From an uncultured Pseudomonadota bacterium (lineage in GTDB: Bacteria; Pseudomonadota; Gammaproteobacteria; Methylococcales; Methylomonadaceae), in assembly GCA_903918375.1 (NCBI GenBank), contig CAIXED010000052.1, forward strand, positions 1 to 64,000: 64,000 bases of DNA. Direction: 5' to 3'. The position numbers were made by a program, and so were the translations under genes. Positions within the stretch are counted from its first letter, which is position 1. Each line of letters opens with the position of its first letter. The notes below the pieces were generated by a model that saw only the letters and a program-made list of their open reading frames with translations, was not told the DNA's origin and did not search any database. Positions 46,278 to 56,107 of this stretch are shown piece by piece.

Positions 46278-47714
46278 TTAATTATTTCCTGACAATAACC
46301 GCGCCTTCACCGCTTTCCCCTTCACTTTCCCCGCTGACAATTTCCGTACCGCTTCCCGACCAATACTGCGCTCGACAGCAACATAAGTGGTCTGTTCGGT
46401 GACGTTAATTTTGCCGATTTGCTCGCCTTTAAAACCAGCGTCGGCGGTCAGTGCGCCGAGTACATCGCCCGGTCTGATTTTGTCTTTGCGACCACCGAAA
46501 ATTTGCAGGGTGACCATCGGTGGTTGCAGTGGGGCGGGGTTGCTGTTGCTTAATTCGTTAAGCTGGTGCCATTCCGGTTCGTTGCCCATGAATTGACTGA
46601 TGCTGTTGACTCTTGGTGTTTCTTGGGCGCTAAACAAACTCAATGCCCAGCCTTCTTCATCAGCACGACCGGTGCGGCCTATACGATGAACATGAATTTC
46701 GGGATCGGGGCTGATGTCGACATTAATCACCGCTTCCAATTGGCTAATGTCCAAACCACGGGCGGCGACGTCGGTGGCAACTAATACCGAGCAACTGCGG
46801 TTGGCGAATTGAATTAACACTTGGTCGCGGTCGCGTTGTTCCAAATCGCCATTTAAGGTTAAGGCGCTAAAGCCTTGAGCCAGTAATTCATCTAATAAAT
46901 CGCGGCATTGTTGTTTGGTGTTGCAGAACGCCAAGGTGCTGACAGGGCGGTAATGTTTGAGCAATTTGGCCACTGCTTGTAGGCGTTGTTTGTCATCAAC
47001 TTCGTAAAAACGCTGGCGAATTTTGCTGCTGGCATGTTGTTCGTGAAGGTGAACTTGCTGCGGATTATGCAGTAATTGTTTCGCTAGTTTAGCGATGCCA
47101 TTTGGGTAGGTGGCTGAAAATAATAGGGTTTGGCGTTGTTTGGGGCATTGTTTGGCGATGGAATTAATGTCGTCATAAAAGCCCATGTCCAACATGCGGT
47201 CGGCTTCGTCCAGCACTAGGCTGGTGATGTGGTCGAGATTAAGGCTGCCGCGTTGCAGGTGATCCATAATCCGTCCCGGTGTACCGACCACGATGTGTGC
47301 GCCGTGTTCGAGGCTGGTCATTTGTGGCCGCATCAGCGTACCGCCGCATAAAGCGAGGACTTTAATGTTGTCGGCAAAACGGGCTAAACGGCGAATTTCT
47401 TGGCTAACTTGTTCGGCCAGTTCGCGAGTAGGACACAGCACCAAACTTTGCACTCTAAACAGCGGTTGATTGAGGTTTTTCAGAATCGGCAAGGCAAAAG
47501 CGGCGGTTTTTCCGCTACCGGTTTTGGCTTGGGCGATTAAGTCAGTACCAGCCAACGCAATCGGTAAGCTGGCGGCTTGGATTGGGGTCATGGTTAGGTA
47601 TTGCAACTGCCGCAGGTTTTCCAGCATCGCTGCTGATAATGGCAATTGCTCAAAACTAGATCCTGCAACATCAGCAGCAGGCGTGGTCGATGGGGTTTGA
47701 TTTGTATTAGTCAT
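46278..47714 (-). CDS. dbpA: DEAD-box RNA helicase DbpA
   Basis: A 478-residue ATP-dependent RNA helicase that acts in 50S assembly. Motifs: AKTGSGKTAAFALP, PTRELAEQV, VLDEADRMLDMGF, FSATYP, ATDVAARGLD and HRIGRTGRA. The C-terminal RNA-binding domain (GDVLGALTADAGFKGEQIGKINV) is the one that directs DbpA to 23S rRNA hairpin 92. Structured repeats flank the gene on both sides. Confidence 0.95.
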   Translation of the reverse strand: MTNTNQTPSTTPAADVAGSSFEQLPLSAAMLENLRQLQYLTMTPIQAASLPIALAGTDLIAQAKTGSGKTAAFALPILKNLNQPLFRVQSLVLCPTRELAEQVSQEIRRLARFADNIKVLALCGGTLMRPQMTSLEHGAHIVVGTPGRIMDHLQRGSLNLDHITSLVLDEADRMLDMGFYDDINSIAKQCPKQRQTLLFSATYPNGIAKLAKQLLHNPQQVHLHEQHASSKIRQRFYEVDDKQRLQAVAKLLKHYRPVSTLAFCNTKQQCRDLLDELLAQGFSALTLNGDLEQRDRDQVLIQFANRSCSVLVATDVAARGLDISQLEAVINVDISPDPEIHVHRIGRTGRADEEGWALSLFSAQETPRVNSISQFMGNEPEWHQLNELSNSNPAPLQPPMVTLQIFGGRKDKIRPGDVLGALTADAGFKGEQIGKINVTEQTTYVAVERSIGREAVRKLSAGKVKGKAVKARLLSGNN

Positions 47715-47795
47715 GCCCCATTATCCGCGCAGGTTGGTGTGATGTCTTGAAAATTTAATTTATGCTGCGTTTGTGGATAGAAGGGGGGTTAGCCT

Positions 47796-47879
47796 GACGG
47801 GGTTTAAACCCCGTCTGAAATGTTTTTTGTTGCTTGAAAGTAATTTGAAACAGTAATGGACGGGATAAATATCCCGTCC
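47796..47879 (+). repeat. Two-hairpin repeat, copy 3
   Basis: Hairpin A: GACGGGGTTT / AAACCCCGTC (47796-47815). Hairpin B: GGACGGGATA / TATCCCGTCC (47858-47879) with AA between the arms. The linker contains AATTTGAAAC. It lies 34 nt beyond the bcp stop, between bcp and dbpA. Confidence 0.8.
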
Positions 47880-47913
47880 CGCTTCAGAAGGTTAGGGTGT
47901 TAATAGACGGCTG

Positions 47914-48393
47914 TTAGCTATCTAAATTGTTAATCAAGTCCAAAACCGCTTGTGCATGACCTTCTGGATTCACGCCATATTCCGCAGAAACCAAAATCCC
48001 ATCTTTATTAATCACGAAAGTCGAGCGCACGATTTTCCATTTTTTAACCCCGTCTTTTTCGACTTCTTGCCAAACGCCATAATTTTCACAAAGCTCACCG
48101 GATGTGTCGGCCAATAACTGTACGCTAAGGCTGTATTTGCTGATAAAGGCTTTGTGACTGTCGCAATCATCTTTGCTGACGCCCAAGACTACAGTGTCGG
48201 CTGCGGCAAATTCAGCCGCCAAGGCGGTAAATTGGTTGGCTTCAATCGTGCAACCTGGGGTGTCGTCTTTTGGGTAAAAATACAACACTAGGTTTTTCTC
48301 GTCGCTGAAATCATTCAGGCTAACCATTTGATTATCTTGGTTTTTGGCGCGGAAAAAAGGGGCTTCTTGGTTAGCTTCAAGTGGTGTGCTCAT
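47914..48393 (-). CDS. bcp: Peroxiredoxin Bcp/PrxQ
   Basis: A 159-residue thioredoxin-dependent peroxidase. The peroxidatic Cys48 lies in DDTPGCTIEANQF. The residue five positions on, a resolving cysteine in E. coli Bcp, is not cysteine here. Cys77 or Cys102 could serve instead, or the enzyme could work as a one-cysteine form. Monocistronic, with a structured repeat after the stop. Confidence 0.95.
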   Translation of the reverse strand: MSTPLEANQEAPFFRAKNQDNQMVSLNDFSDEKNLVLYFYPKDDTPGCTIEANQFTALAAEFAAADTVVLGVSKDDCDSHKAFISKYSLSVQLLADTSGELCENYGVWQEVEKDGVKKWKIVRSTFVINKDGILVSAEYGVNPEGHAQAVLDLINNLDS

Positions 48394-48571
48394 GGTGTTA
48401 GTCGCTTAGGTTGAAAACTGCAGGGTATGTCTATCGGGCGGGGTTTTCAAGCCCAGAACTTATGCGGTTTTAAACAGTAATTAGTGATTGATTCAAAATC
48501 CATTCCATTCTCAAGGGCATTTCGTTGATAATAGCCGCCTTTCCAATCGTTTTGAGCATCTTTCCCCAGTC

Positions 48572-51500
48572 ATGAAACTGGAAAAAATCAAACTTGCAGG
48601 ATTCAAATCCTTCGTCGATCCCACCACTATTCCGATTAATGGCAATCTGACCGCGATTGTCGGTCCTAATGGCTGTGGTAAATCCAATATTATCGATGCA
48701 GTGCGTTGGGTGATGGGCGAAAGCTCGGCTAAGCATTTGCGCGGCGGCAGCATGACCGACGTGATTTTCAACGGTTCATCAGGACGCAAGCCGGTCAGCG
48801 TGGCGTCGGTTGAGTTGATTTTCGATAACAGCGAAGGCAAAGCCGGCGGCGAATATTCGCAATACAACAGCATTTCTATCAAGCGCCAAGTCAGTCGTGA
48901 CGGCCAATCCTTGTTTATGCTCAACGGTTCACGTTGTCGGCGTAAAGATATTACCGATTTGTTTTTAGGCACCGGTTTAGGTTCGCGCAGTTATGCGATT
49001 ATCGAACAGGGCACGATTTCGCGGATGGTGGAAGCCAAGCCGGATGATTTACGGGTGCATATCGAAGAAGCGGCGGGGATTTCTAAATATAAAGAGCGTC
49101 GTTCGGAAACTGAGACTCGGATGCGTCATACTCGCGAAAATCTGGAACGGCTCGATGATTTACGCGACGAAGTTGATAAACAAATCAAAAACTTGGCGAA
49201 ACAAGCCGAAAAAGCCGAAAAATACACCGAATTAAAACAACAAGAACGCCGCTATAAACAAGAGTTGTTGGCGATGCGTTGGCAAAATTTCCAACGTTCT
49301 GCTCAGCAATTAGAAGACAAATTACAAGCGGTTGCAGAAGAGCATAATCGCTTGTTTGTGTTGTTGCGGGATACTGAAAAAGCCATGGAGTTAAAACGTG
49401 GCGAGCAAAAAGCCCAGCAGCAACATTTAGACGCTACTCAAGCCGATTATTATTCGGTGGTTGCTGAGGTGAGTCGCTTAGAACAGGCGATTAAGCACAA
49501 TGAAAAAAGCCACGAAGAAACCCTGATTGAAATCAATCGCTTAAAACAGCAAGCCGAGCAAGCTCAAGAAGATTGCGAGCAAGACCGTCAGCAATTAGAA
49601 GAAATTCGCCAGACTTTGCTGGAAGCCGAAGAAACCATGATTGTGGCGCGGGAGCGGGAAGAGGATTTACTGGGGATTCAGCAAGATGCTCATCTGCAAA
49701 AGCAGCAATGGCAACAGCAATGGGAAGGTTTTCTAGCTGAAAATGCCGGTTATCGCGAACAAGCCGAAGTGCAAAGAACTAAGCTGGTGCAATTGGATAA
49801 TCAAAATCGCCAGTTGCAAATTCGCTTGGACAAATTAAACAGCGAGCGTGGTTTATTGTCGGATACTCAAGATGCGTTTGAATTGGAAAGTTTGGAAAGT
49901 AGCATCGAGTTGATTGAAACCGAGCGTAGCCAGTTACAGGAACAATTAGAGGCCGTGTTACAAAATATTGCTGAATTGCGGCCTGAAATTAAGCAATTAC
50001 ACGACCAACTGCATCAAAATCGCGCTGAATTGCAAAAAGTGAATGGCAAAATCAGCTCTTTGGAATTGCTCCAGCAACACGCGATGGGCAAAGACAAAAA
50101 ACAGCTGACTAATTGGTTAGAGCAAGTCGGTTTAGCCCAACAACCACGCTTGGCGGAATTTTTAGAAGCCGAAGCGGGTTGGGAAACGGCTTTGGAAACC
50201 GTGTTAGGTAGCTATCTGGAAGCGATTTGTGTTGATAGCGCTGAAAGCATTTTCAATGAATTGCAGGATTTGGGTAAGCAGTCCTTGATTGTGTTTGAAA
50301 CCCATGCCGCCAATGGCGTTGAGCAAGCTGGGGTTAATTTAGCCAGTAAATTACGCAGTCGTTGGGATTTGTCGGGTTTATTGAGTGGGATTTATTGCGC
50401 TGACAATTTGCAGCAAGCGCGAGCGATGTCATTACAAGCTCATGAGTCGGTGGTGTTAGCTGATGGTACTTGGTTGGGTAAAGATTGGATCAAAATCAGC
50501 CGAGGCAGTGATAGCAAAGCCGGGGTTTTGCATCGCGAAAAAGAATTGCGCGAGTTAAAACAACGCCAAAGCGAGTTGCAGATGGCGATTGCTGAGGATG
50601 AGCAGCAAGTAGAAAGTAGCGAGCAAGCGCTGAAATCTGCTGAGGCGAATCGCGAACAATATCAACAACAAGAAAAACGTTTAAGTGCCGAATATTCAGC
50701 GAAAAGTGCCGAATACAGCGCACAGTCCGCCAGGTTTGAGCAGCAAAAACGCCGTTTAGAACAGTTGGATTTTGAGATTGACGAAATCAGTCAGCAACTG
50801 GCCGAAAATGCCGAAACCATTTCCGAAGCCGAATTAATCAAGCAAGATGCGGAACTGGCTTTGGGTGAGTTGGGCGATAAAAAAACCGAGCTTGAGCAAT
50901 TAAGCCAGCAAATTCAGGCGCAACAGCAAAATACCGATGCTTCGGTCAACGAAGCGCGTCAGCATTTGCATCGCTTACACGCACAAATTGAGTCGTTAAA
51001 ATCTTCAGAAGTGTTAACCGCCAAGCAGATTGAACGCTTGCAAATGCAGCATCAACAATCGGCGGATCGCATTGCTGAATTGGAAAATAAATTGCATTAC
51101 AGTTTGTCGCCTTTGGACGATGAAAAAATGCAGTTAGAGCAATTGTTGGAGCAAAAACAAGCGTTTGAAGATAATCTGCAAGCCGAACGGCAGTCGCAAC
51201 AAGCCAATGAGCAAACTGTCACCGAATTAGCCGAACAATATTCGCAAACCCAGCGCGGCTTGGAAAAACAGAAAGAAGCGCTGGATAAAATTCGCTTTGA
51301 ACAACAAGACAGCCGAGTGCGGCAGCAGACCATTGCTGAACAATTAGAAGAAGTTGATGCCGACCCCGAGGCGATTTTGGCTAATATCGTTGCCGATGCC
51401 AGCGAGTCGAAATGGAAAATAGCGGTTGATGATTTAACGGCACAGATTGAACGCTTGGGTTCTATCAATTTGACCGCGATTGAGGAATATAAAATTCAGT

Positions 51501-52069
51501 CGGAGCGGATGAAGTTTTTAAATGAACAGCATGATGATTTGATGGAAGCTTTGACGACTTTGGATCAGGCGATTAGTAAAATTGATCGGGAAAGTCGTCA
51601 GCGTTTTACCGAAACCTTCGATAAAATCAATACCGGTTTGAAAGAAAAGTTTCCGAAATTGTTTGGTGGCGGTCAGGCTTATCTGGAATTGACCGAGCAA
51701 GATGTATTGGAAGCGGGGGTGAATATCATTGCCAGACCGCCGGGGAAACGTAATAGCTCGATTCATTTGTTATCGGGTGGCGAGAAAGCTTTGACTGCGG
51801 TAGCCTTGGTGTTTTCGATTTTTGAATTAAATCCAGCGCCGTTTTGTTTGTTAGACGAGGTGGATGCACCTTTAGATGATGCTAACGTGGTGCGATTTTC
51901 CAAGATGGTCGAAGATATGTCGGCAAGTGTGCAGTTCTTGTACATTTCCCACAACAAAGTGACAATGGAAATTGCAAAACATCTAGCAGGTGTTACCATG
52001 AAGGAACCTGGCGTTTCCAGAATGGTAGCGGTTGATATTGAAGAAGCAGTGAGCATGGCAGAAAGCTAA
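48572..52069 (+). CDS. smc: Chromosome partition protein Smc
   Basis: A 1165-residue SMC ATPase that compacts and segregates the chromosome. N-terminal Walker A is VGPNGCGKSN, followed by a long coiled coil, a central hinge near residues 500-650, a second coiled coil, then the signature LLSGGEKALTAVAL and Walker B FCLLDEVDAPLDD. The start at 48572 gives the usual MKLEKIKLAGFKSF; upstream in-frame sequence is not conserved. Its stop shares a base with the zipA start (TAATG). Confidence 0.97.
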   Translation: MKLEKIKLAGFKSFVDPTTIPINGNLTAIVGPNGCGKSNIIDAVRWVMGESSAKHLRGGSMTDVIFNGSSGRKPVSVASVELIFDNSEGKAGGEYSQYNSISIKRQVSRDGQSLFMLNGSRCRRKDITDLFLGTGLGSRSYAIIEQGTISRMVEAKPDDLRVHIEEAAGISKYKERRSETETRMRHTRENLERLDDLRDEVDKQIKNLAKQAEKAEKYTELKQQERRYKQELLAMRWQNFQRSAQQLEDKLQAVAEEHNRLFVLLRDTEKAMELKRGEQKAQQQHLDATQADYYSVVAEVSRLEQAIKHNEKSHEETLIEINRLKQQAEQAQEDCEQDRQQLEEIRQTLLEAEETMIVAREREEDLLGIQQDAHLQKQQWQQQWEGFLAENAGYREQAEVQRTKLVQLDNQNRQLQIRLDKLNSERGLLSDTQDAFELESLESSIELIETERSQLQEQLEAVLQNIAELRPEIKQLHDQLHQNRAELQKVNGKISSLELLQQHAMGKDKKQLTNWLEQVGLAQQPRLAEFLEAEAGWETALETVLGSYLEAICVDSAESIFNELQDLGKQSLIVFETHAANGVEQAGVNLASKLRSRWDLSGLLSGIYCADNLQQARAMSLQAHESVVLADGTWLGKDWIKISRGSDSKAGVLHREKELRELKQRQSELQMAIAEDEQQVESSEQALKSAEANREQYQQQEKRLSAEYSAKSAEYSAQSARFEQQKRRLEQLDFEIDEISQQLAENAETISEAELIKQDAELALGELGDKKTELEQLSQQIQAQQQNTDASVNEARQHLHRLHAQIESLKSSEVLTAKQIERLQMQHQQSADRIAELENKLHYSLSPLDDEKMQLEQLLEQKQAFEDNLQAERQSQQANEQTVTELAEQYSQTQRGLEKQKEALDKIRFEQQDSRVRQQTIAEQLEEVDADPEAILANIVADASESKWKIAVDDLTAQIERLGSINLTAIEEYKIQSERMKFLNEQHDDLMEALTTLDQAISKIDRESRQRFTETFDKINTGLKEKFPKLFGGGQAYLELTEQDVLEAGVNIIARPPGKRNSSIHLLSGGEKALTAVALVFSIFELNPAPFCLLDEVDAPLDDANVVRFSKMVEDMSASVQFLYISHNKVTMEIAKHLAGVTMKEPGVSRMVAVDIEEAVSMAES

Positions 52070-52740
52070 TGGATAAAGAATTATTAAGACTTGTGATTGT
52101 TTTAATCGGCCTGCTAGCGATGGTACTTATCGTGATGTGGCATTTTATAAAAGGTTTTCGCAGTAGCCGTGATGCGTTGGATGACGAAGCAGATTACGAT
52201 GATGCTGAGGATTTCGATCTCGACGAAGATGATGAATTTGCGGTTTTGCCAATTGATTTTGAGGATGAGGTTGATGAAATTGACCAACCCGTTGCTCACA
52301 GCGAAGTAAAGCCAGCAGCGGTGGTGCCAAAAGCACCGCGTTATCACTTGCCAGGATTGATCGAATTTAGCATTGTCGCTCGTGCTGATGAAGGCTTTAA
52401 CGGTGAAGATTTATTTGAAGCCTTTGAAAATGTTGGACTTCGTTACGGTTCGGTGAAAGTGTTTGAACGTATCGATAGCCAACGAATGGTGGATTTTGCG
52501 GTAGCCAGTATGGCTGAGCCTGGTACATTCCCCGCTGATAATCTTGATCAATTCTTCTGCCCTGGCATCGTGTTTTTCATGCAACCACGCGAGCTCGATA
52601 ATCCTTCTGCGGTATTTGAAGACTTTGTTGATACGATTCAAGCGCTTGCAGAACGATTAGACGGTGTGGCTTGGGATAATCAACGTCAACCTTTAACCAT
52701 CGACACCATCGAACAGTTCCGCGACATATTGGCAGACTAA
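52069..52740 (+). CDS. zipA: Cell division protein ZipA
   Basis: A 223-residue membrane-anchored partner of FtsZ. An N-terminal membrane helix (about residues 5-25) is followed by a very acidic linker and the C-terminal FtsZ-binding domain (about 100-223, with FSIVARADEGFNGEDLFEAFENVGLRYG). The linker is short compared with E. coli ZipA. It is one base coupled to smc, an order common in gammaproteobacteria; ligA, often next, is absent. Confidence 0.93.
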   Translation: MDKELLRLVIVLIGLLAMVLIVMWHFIKGFRSSRDALDDEADYDDAEDFDLDEDDEFAVLPIDFEDEVDEIDQPVAHSEVKPAAVVPKAPRYHLPGLIEFSIVARADEGFNGEDLFEAFENVGLRYGSVKVFERIDSQRMVDFAVASMAEPGTFPADNLDQFFCPGIVFFMQPRELDNPSAVFEDFVDTIQALAERLDGVAWDNQRQPLTIDTIEQFRDILAD

Positions 52741-52755
52741 TTCCTTTTAATTTAA

Positions 52756-52780
52756 AGACAATAGCTAGTTGCTATTGTCT
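52756..52780 (+). terminator. Strong hairpin between zipA and lepA
   Basis: Perfect 10-bp stem AGACAATAGC / GCTATTGTCT with a 5-nt loop. No T-run follows on the plus strand, so it may act as a transcript-end structure for zipA or as a leader element of lepA rather than as a classical terminator. Confidence 0.45.
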
Positions 52781-52802
52781 AGGTAACAACAAGAAAAACT
52801 AA

Positions 52803-54602
52803 GTGGATCAAAAACATATCAGAAATTTTTCCATCATCGCTCATATCGATCATGGAAAATCAACCCTAGCCGATCGATTCATTCAAATTTGCGGTGGTTT
52901 AAGTGACCGAGAAATGGAAGCCCAAGTATTGGATTCCATGGATTTGGAAAGAGAGCGCGGGATTACCATCAAAGCGCAAAGCGTTACCCTCGATTACAAA
53001 GCCAGCGATGGCGAAGTCTATCAACTCAATTTCATCGACACCCCAGGTCACGTTGACTTTTCTTATGAAGTATCACGTTCTTTAGCCGCTTGTGAAGGTG
53101 CTTTATTAGTGGTTGATGCCGCACAAGGCGTGGAAGCGCAAAGCGTTGCCAACTGCTATACCGCGATTGAGCAAGGCCTAGAAGTAGTGCCAGTGTTGAA
53201 TAAAATCGACTTGCCTTCTGCCGAGCCAGAGCGGGTGATTACTGAAATCGAAGATGTCATCGGCATTCCGGCTGATGAGGCTTTAAAAATCAGTGCTAAA
53301 ACCGGCATTGGGGTTGAAGCGGTACTGGATCAATTAATTCAAAAAATCCCACCACCAGCCGGTAAAGAAGATTGTGCTTTGCAAGCCTTGATTATCGATT
53401 CTTGGTTCGATAACTATTTAGGCGTTGTGTCTTTGGTGCGGATTGTGAACGGCAGTTTACGCAAAAAACAAAAAATTACCGTGATGTCGACCGGTAAATC
53501 GTTTTATGCTGAAAAATTAGGTGTTTACACACCGAAACAATTAGAAAAGCAACAGCTGAATACCGGTGAAGTAGGTTTTATCGTTGCCGGTATTAAAGAT
53601 ATTTTTGGCGCACCGGTTGGTGACACCATTACCTCGGCTGATAATCCAGCCACCGAAGTTTTGCCCGGTTTCGAGCAAGTTCAGCCACGGGTTTTTGCCG
53701 GATTGTATCCAGTCAGTTCCGATGACTTTGGCACCATGCGCGAAGCTTTAGACAAATTACGTCTTAATGATTCCTCGCTTAATTACGAAGCCGAAACTTC
53801 GCAAGCCTTGGGCTTTGGTTTTCGTTGTGGCTTCTTGGGCATGTTGCACATGGAGATTGTCCAAGAGCGTTTAGAACGTGAGTACAACATTGATTTGATT
53901 ACCACCGCGCCAACCGTGGTTTACGAAGTGGAAACTCACGGTGGCGAAGTGTTGATGGTCGATAACCCATCAAAACTACCTGATGCTGGCGTGATTACCG
54001 AAGTTCGTGAGCCGATTATTTTGGCCAATATCTTGGTGCCACAAGCTTATTTAGGCAACGTGATTACCTTGTGTATTGAAAAACGCGGTGTTCAAAAGAA
54101 TATGCAATATGTCGGTGGTCAAGTGTCGTTGAATTACGAACTGCCGATGAGTGAAGTGGTTCTGGATTTCTTTGATAGATTGAAATCGGTCAGCCGTGGT
54201 TATGCCTCGTTTGATTACGAATTTTTGCGTTTCGATCCAGCACCTTTGGTCAAACTCGATGTCTTGATTAATGGCGAAAAAGTCGATGCTTTGTCGATTA
54301 TTGTCCATCGCGATCAAAGCCAAAATCGTGGCCGTGATTTAGTGGAAAAAATGAAAGACCTAATTCCACGTCAAATGTACGAGGTAGCGATTCAAGCGGC
54401 AATTGGCGCGAAAGTGATTGCCCGTTCTACGGTTAAAGCGATGCGTAAAAACGTGATCGCGAAATGTTACGGTGGCGATATTACCCGTAAGAAAAAACTG
54501 TTGGAAAAACAAAAGGCTGGTAAAAAACGTATGAAGCAAGTCGGCAGTATTGAGATTCCTCAAGAAGCGTTTTTAGCTGTGTTGCAAGTCGGCAAAGAGT
54601 AA
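52803..54602 (+). CDS. lepA: Elongation factor 4 (LepA)
   Basis: A 599-residue ribosomal GTPase that can back-translocate stalled ribosomes. Visible motifs: [40 protein letters not shown]. The C-terminal LepA-specific domain ends [21 protein letters not shown]. Translation starts at GTG 52803. The next gene, lepB, follows after 4 nt, the classical lepA-lepB operon. Confidence 0.97.
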   Translation: MDQKHIRNFSIIAHIDHGKSTLADRFIQICGGLSDREMEAQVLDSMDLERERGITIKAQSVTLDYKASDGEVYQLNFIDTPGHVDFSYEVSRSLAACEGALLVVDAAQGVEAQSVANCYTAIEQGLEVVPVLNKIDLPSAEPERVITEIEDVIGIPADEALKISAKTGIGVEAVLDQLIQKIPPPAGKEDCALQALIIDSWFDNYLGVVSLVRIVNGSLRKKQKITVMSTGKSFYAEKLGVYTPKQLEKQQLNTGEVGFIVAGIKDIFGAPVGDTITSADNPATEVLPGFEQVQPRVFAGLYPVSSDDFGTMREALDKLRLNDSSLNYEAETSQALGFGFRCGFLGMLHMEIVQERLEREYNIDLITTAPTVVYEVETHGGEVLMVDNPSKLPDAGVITEVREPIILANILVPQAYLGNVITLCIEKRGVQKNMQYVGGQVSLNYELPMSEVVLDFFDRLKSVSRGYASFDYEFLRFDPAPLVKLDVLINGEKVDALSIIVHRDQSQNRGRDLVEKMKDLIPRQMYEVAIQAAIGAKVIARSTVKAMRKNVIAKCYGGDITRKKKLLEKQKAGKKRMKQVGSIEIPQEAFLAVLQVGKE

Positions 54603-54606
54603 GTTT

Positions 54607-55383
54607 ATGGATTACGATTTTTCATTTTTTCTAGTCATCGCCAGTTTGGTGACTGGCGTGGTTTGGGGTGGTTTTTTACTCTATCTCAAATTAGTTCATA
54701 AACCTTATCCCACCGAAAACGAACCCTTGATGGTTGAATACGCGCGTTCGTTTTTTCCTGTGGTATTGGTGGTGTTACTGTTGCGCTCGTTTTTAGCCGA
54801 GCCATTTAGAATTCCATCGGGTTCGATGATGCCGACTTTGTTAATCGGTGACTTTATCTTGGTTAACAAATTTACTTACGGCGTGCGTTTGCCAGTTTTG
54901 AATACCAAAATTATTGAAATTAGCGAACCTAAACGTGGCGATATTGTGGTGTTTCGTTATCCCAAACAACCGACGGTTGATTACATCAAACGGGTAATTG
55001 GTTTGCCAGGTGATCGCATCGCTTATTTCGACAAAAAAGTCTATGTCAACGGCCAGTTGGCGGCACAAACTTCACTAGGTCGTTATGAAGGTGTGGGTCA
55101 AGGCGCGAATATGACCGGTGCTGAGCATTTCGAAGAAAATTTGGAATCGGTCAAACATTCGATTTTGATTAACCACGGCACCATTTCGGTTGAAGATGTG
55201 TTCGTGGTGCCGCAAGGTCAATATTTTGTGATGGGCGATAATCGCGATAACAGTAACGATAGTCGCTATTGGGGCTTTGTGCCGGAAGCTAATTTAGTCG
55301 GTAAAGCCTTTTTTATCTGGATGAATTGGGATTGGGAAAATAACGGTATCGCTTTTAATCGTTTAGGCACGGTGCTGGAATAA
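54607..55383 (+). CDS. lepB: Signal peptidase I (LepB)
   Basis: A 258-residue inner-membrane protease that removes Sec and Tat signal peptides. Two N-terminal membrane segments precede the catalytic Ser73 in IPSGSMMPTLLIGD and the general base Lys128 in YIKRVIGLPGD. The C-terminal GDNRDNSNDSRYWGFVP motif is intact. Confidence 0.97.
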   Translation: MDYDFSFFLVIASLVTGVVWGGFLLYLKLVHKPYPTENEPLMVEYARSFFPVVLVVLLLRSFLAEPFRIPSGSMMPTLLIGDFILVNKFTYGVRLPVLNTKIIEISEPKRGDIVVFRYPKQPTVDYIKRVIGLPGDRIAYFDKKVYVNGQLAAQTSLGRYEGVGQGANMTGAEHFEENLESVKHSILINHGTISVEDVFVVPQGQYFVMGDNRDNSNDSRYWGFVPEANLVGKAFFIWMNWDWENNGIAFNRLGTVLE

Positions 55384-55399
55384 TGCAAACTGACAGGCA

Positions 55400-55423
55400 A
55401 ACACACCCGATGATAGGTGTGTT
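55400..55423 (+). promoter_or_regulatory. Hairpin directly before the rnc start
   Basis: Eight-bp stem AACACACC (55400-55407) / GGTGTGTT (55416-55423) with an 8-nt loop. The stem ends at the base before the rnc GTG codon, so it would mask the ribosome-binding region. In E. coli the rnc leader is itself an RNase III target; this stem is much shorter. Confidence 0.4.
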
Positions 55424-56107
55424 GTGATAAAAAAATCTGAACTATTGGCAAAAAAACTGGGGCTTAATTTTAATCAGCCCCAGCTATTTACTACCGCTTT
55501 AACCCATCGCAGTGTCGGCGCTAACAATAATGAGCGTTTAGAGTATCTAGGGGACTCGGTTTTAGGCTTTGTGATTGCACAAAATCTGTATGAACTGTTT
55601 CCGACAGCTGGCGAGGGGGCTTTGAGCCGCTTGCGCGCTAGTCTGGTTAATCAAACCTCTTTGGCTGAATTGGCGAGAAAGCATAATCTGGGTGATTATT
55701 TAATTTTAGGTTCTGGCGAACTGAAAAGCGGTGGTTATCGGCGCGATTCGATTTTGTCGGATGCTTTGGAAGCAATTATTGGTGCTTTGTTATTAGACCA
55801 AGGTATCGAGGTTTGTCAGCCGTGGGTTTTAAGTTTGTTCGCTGATAAATTGGCCGAGCTTAAAGTCGATAATTGGACTAAAGACCCCAAAACCCGTTTG
55901 CAAGAATATATGCAAAGCCGCAGAAAAGAGCTGCCGGTTTATGAATTGATAGGCCAAACCGGTGCCGATCATGCGCAAACTTTTGAAGTTAAATGCACCA
56001 TCTCTATTAATCAACTAAGCACCACCGGTGTGGGTATCTCCCGCAAAAGAGCCGAGCAGGCCGCGGCAGACACGATGTTAAATCTTCTACAAAATCAAAA
56101 TACATGA
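55424..56107 (+). CDS. rnc: Ribonuclease III
   Basis: A 227-residue double-stranded RNA endonuclease for rRNA and mRNA processing. The signature NERLEYLGDSVLGFV (36-50) holds acidic catalytic residues, DALEAIIGALLLDQG holds the remaining ones, and a C-terminal dsRNA-binding domain (about 155-225) follows. The GTG start at 55424 adjoins a hairpin. The stop overlaps the era start (ATGA). Confidence 0.96.
   Translation: MIKKSELLAKKLGLNFNQPQLFTTALTHRSVGANNNERLEYLGDSVLGFVIAQNLYELFPTAGEGALSRLRASLVNQTSLAELARKHNLGDYLILGSGELKSGGYRRDSILSDALEAIIGALLLDQGIEVCQPWVLSLFADKLAELKVDNWTKDPKTRLQEYMQSRRKELPVYELIGQTGADHAQTFEVKCTISINQLSTTGVGISRKRAEQAAADTMLNLLQNQNT

Noticed and set aside
48511-48972. 153-codon minus-strand frame opposite smc
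   Set aside because: Antisense shadow over the conserved Smc ATPase head.
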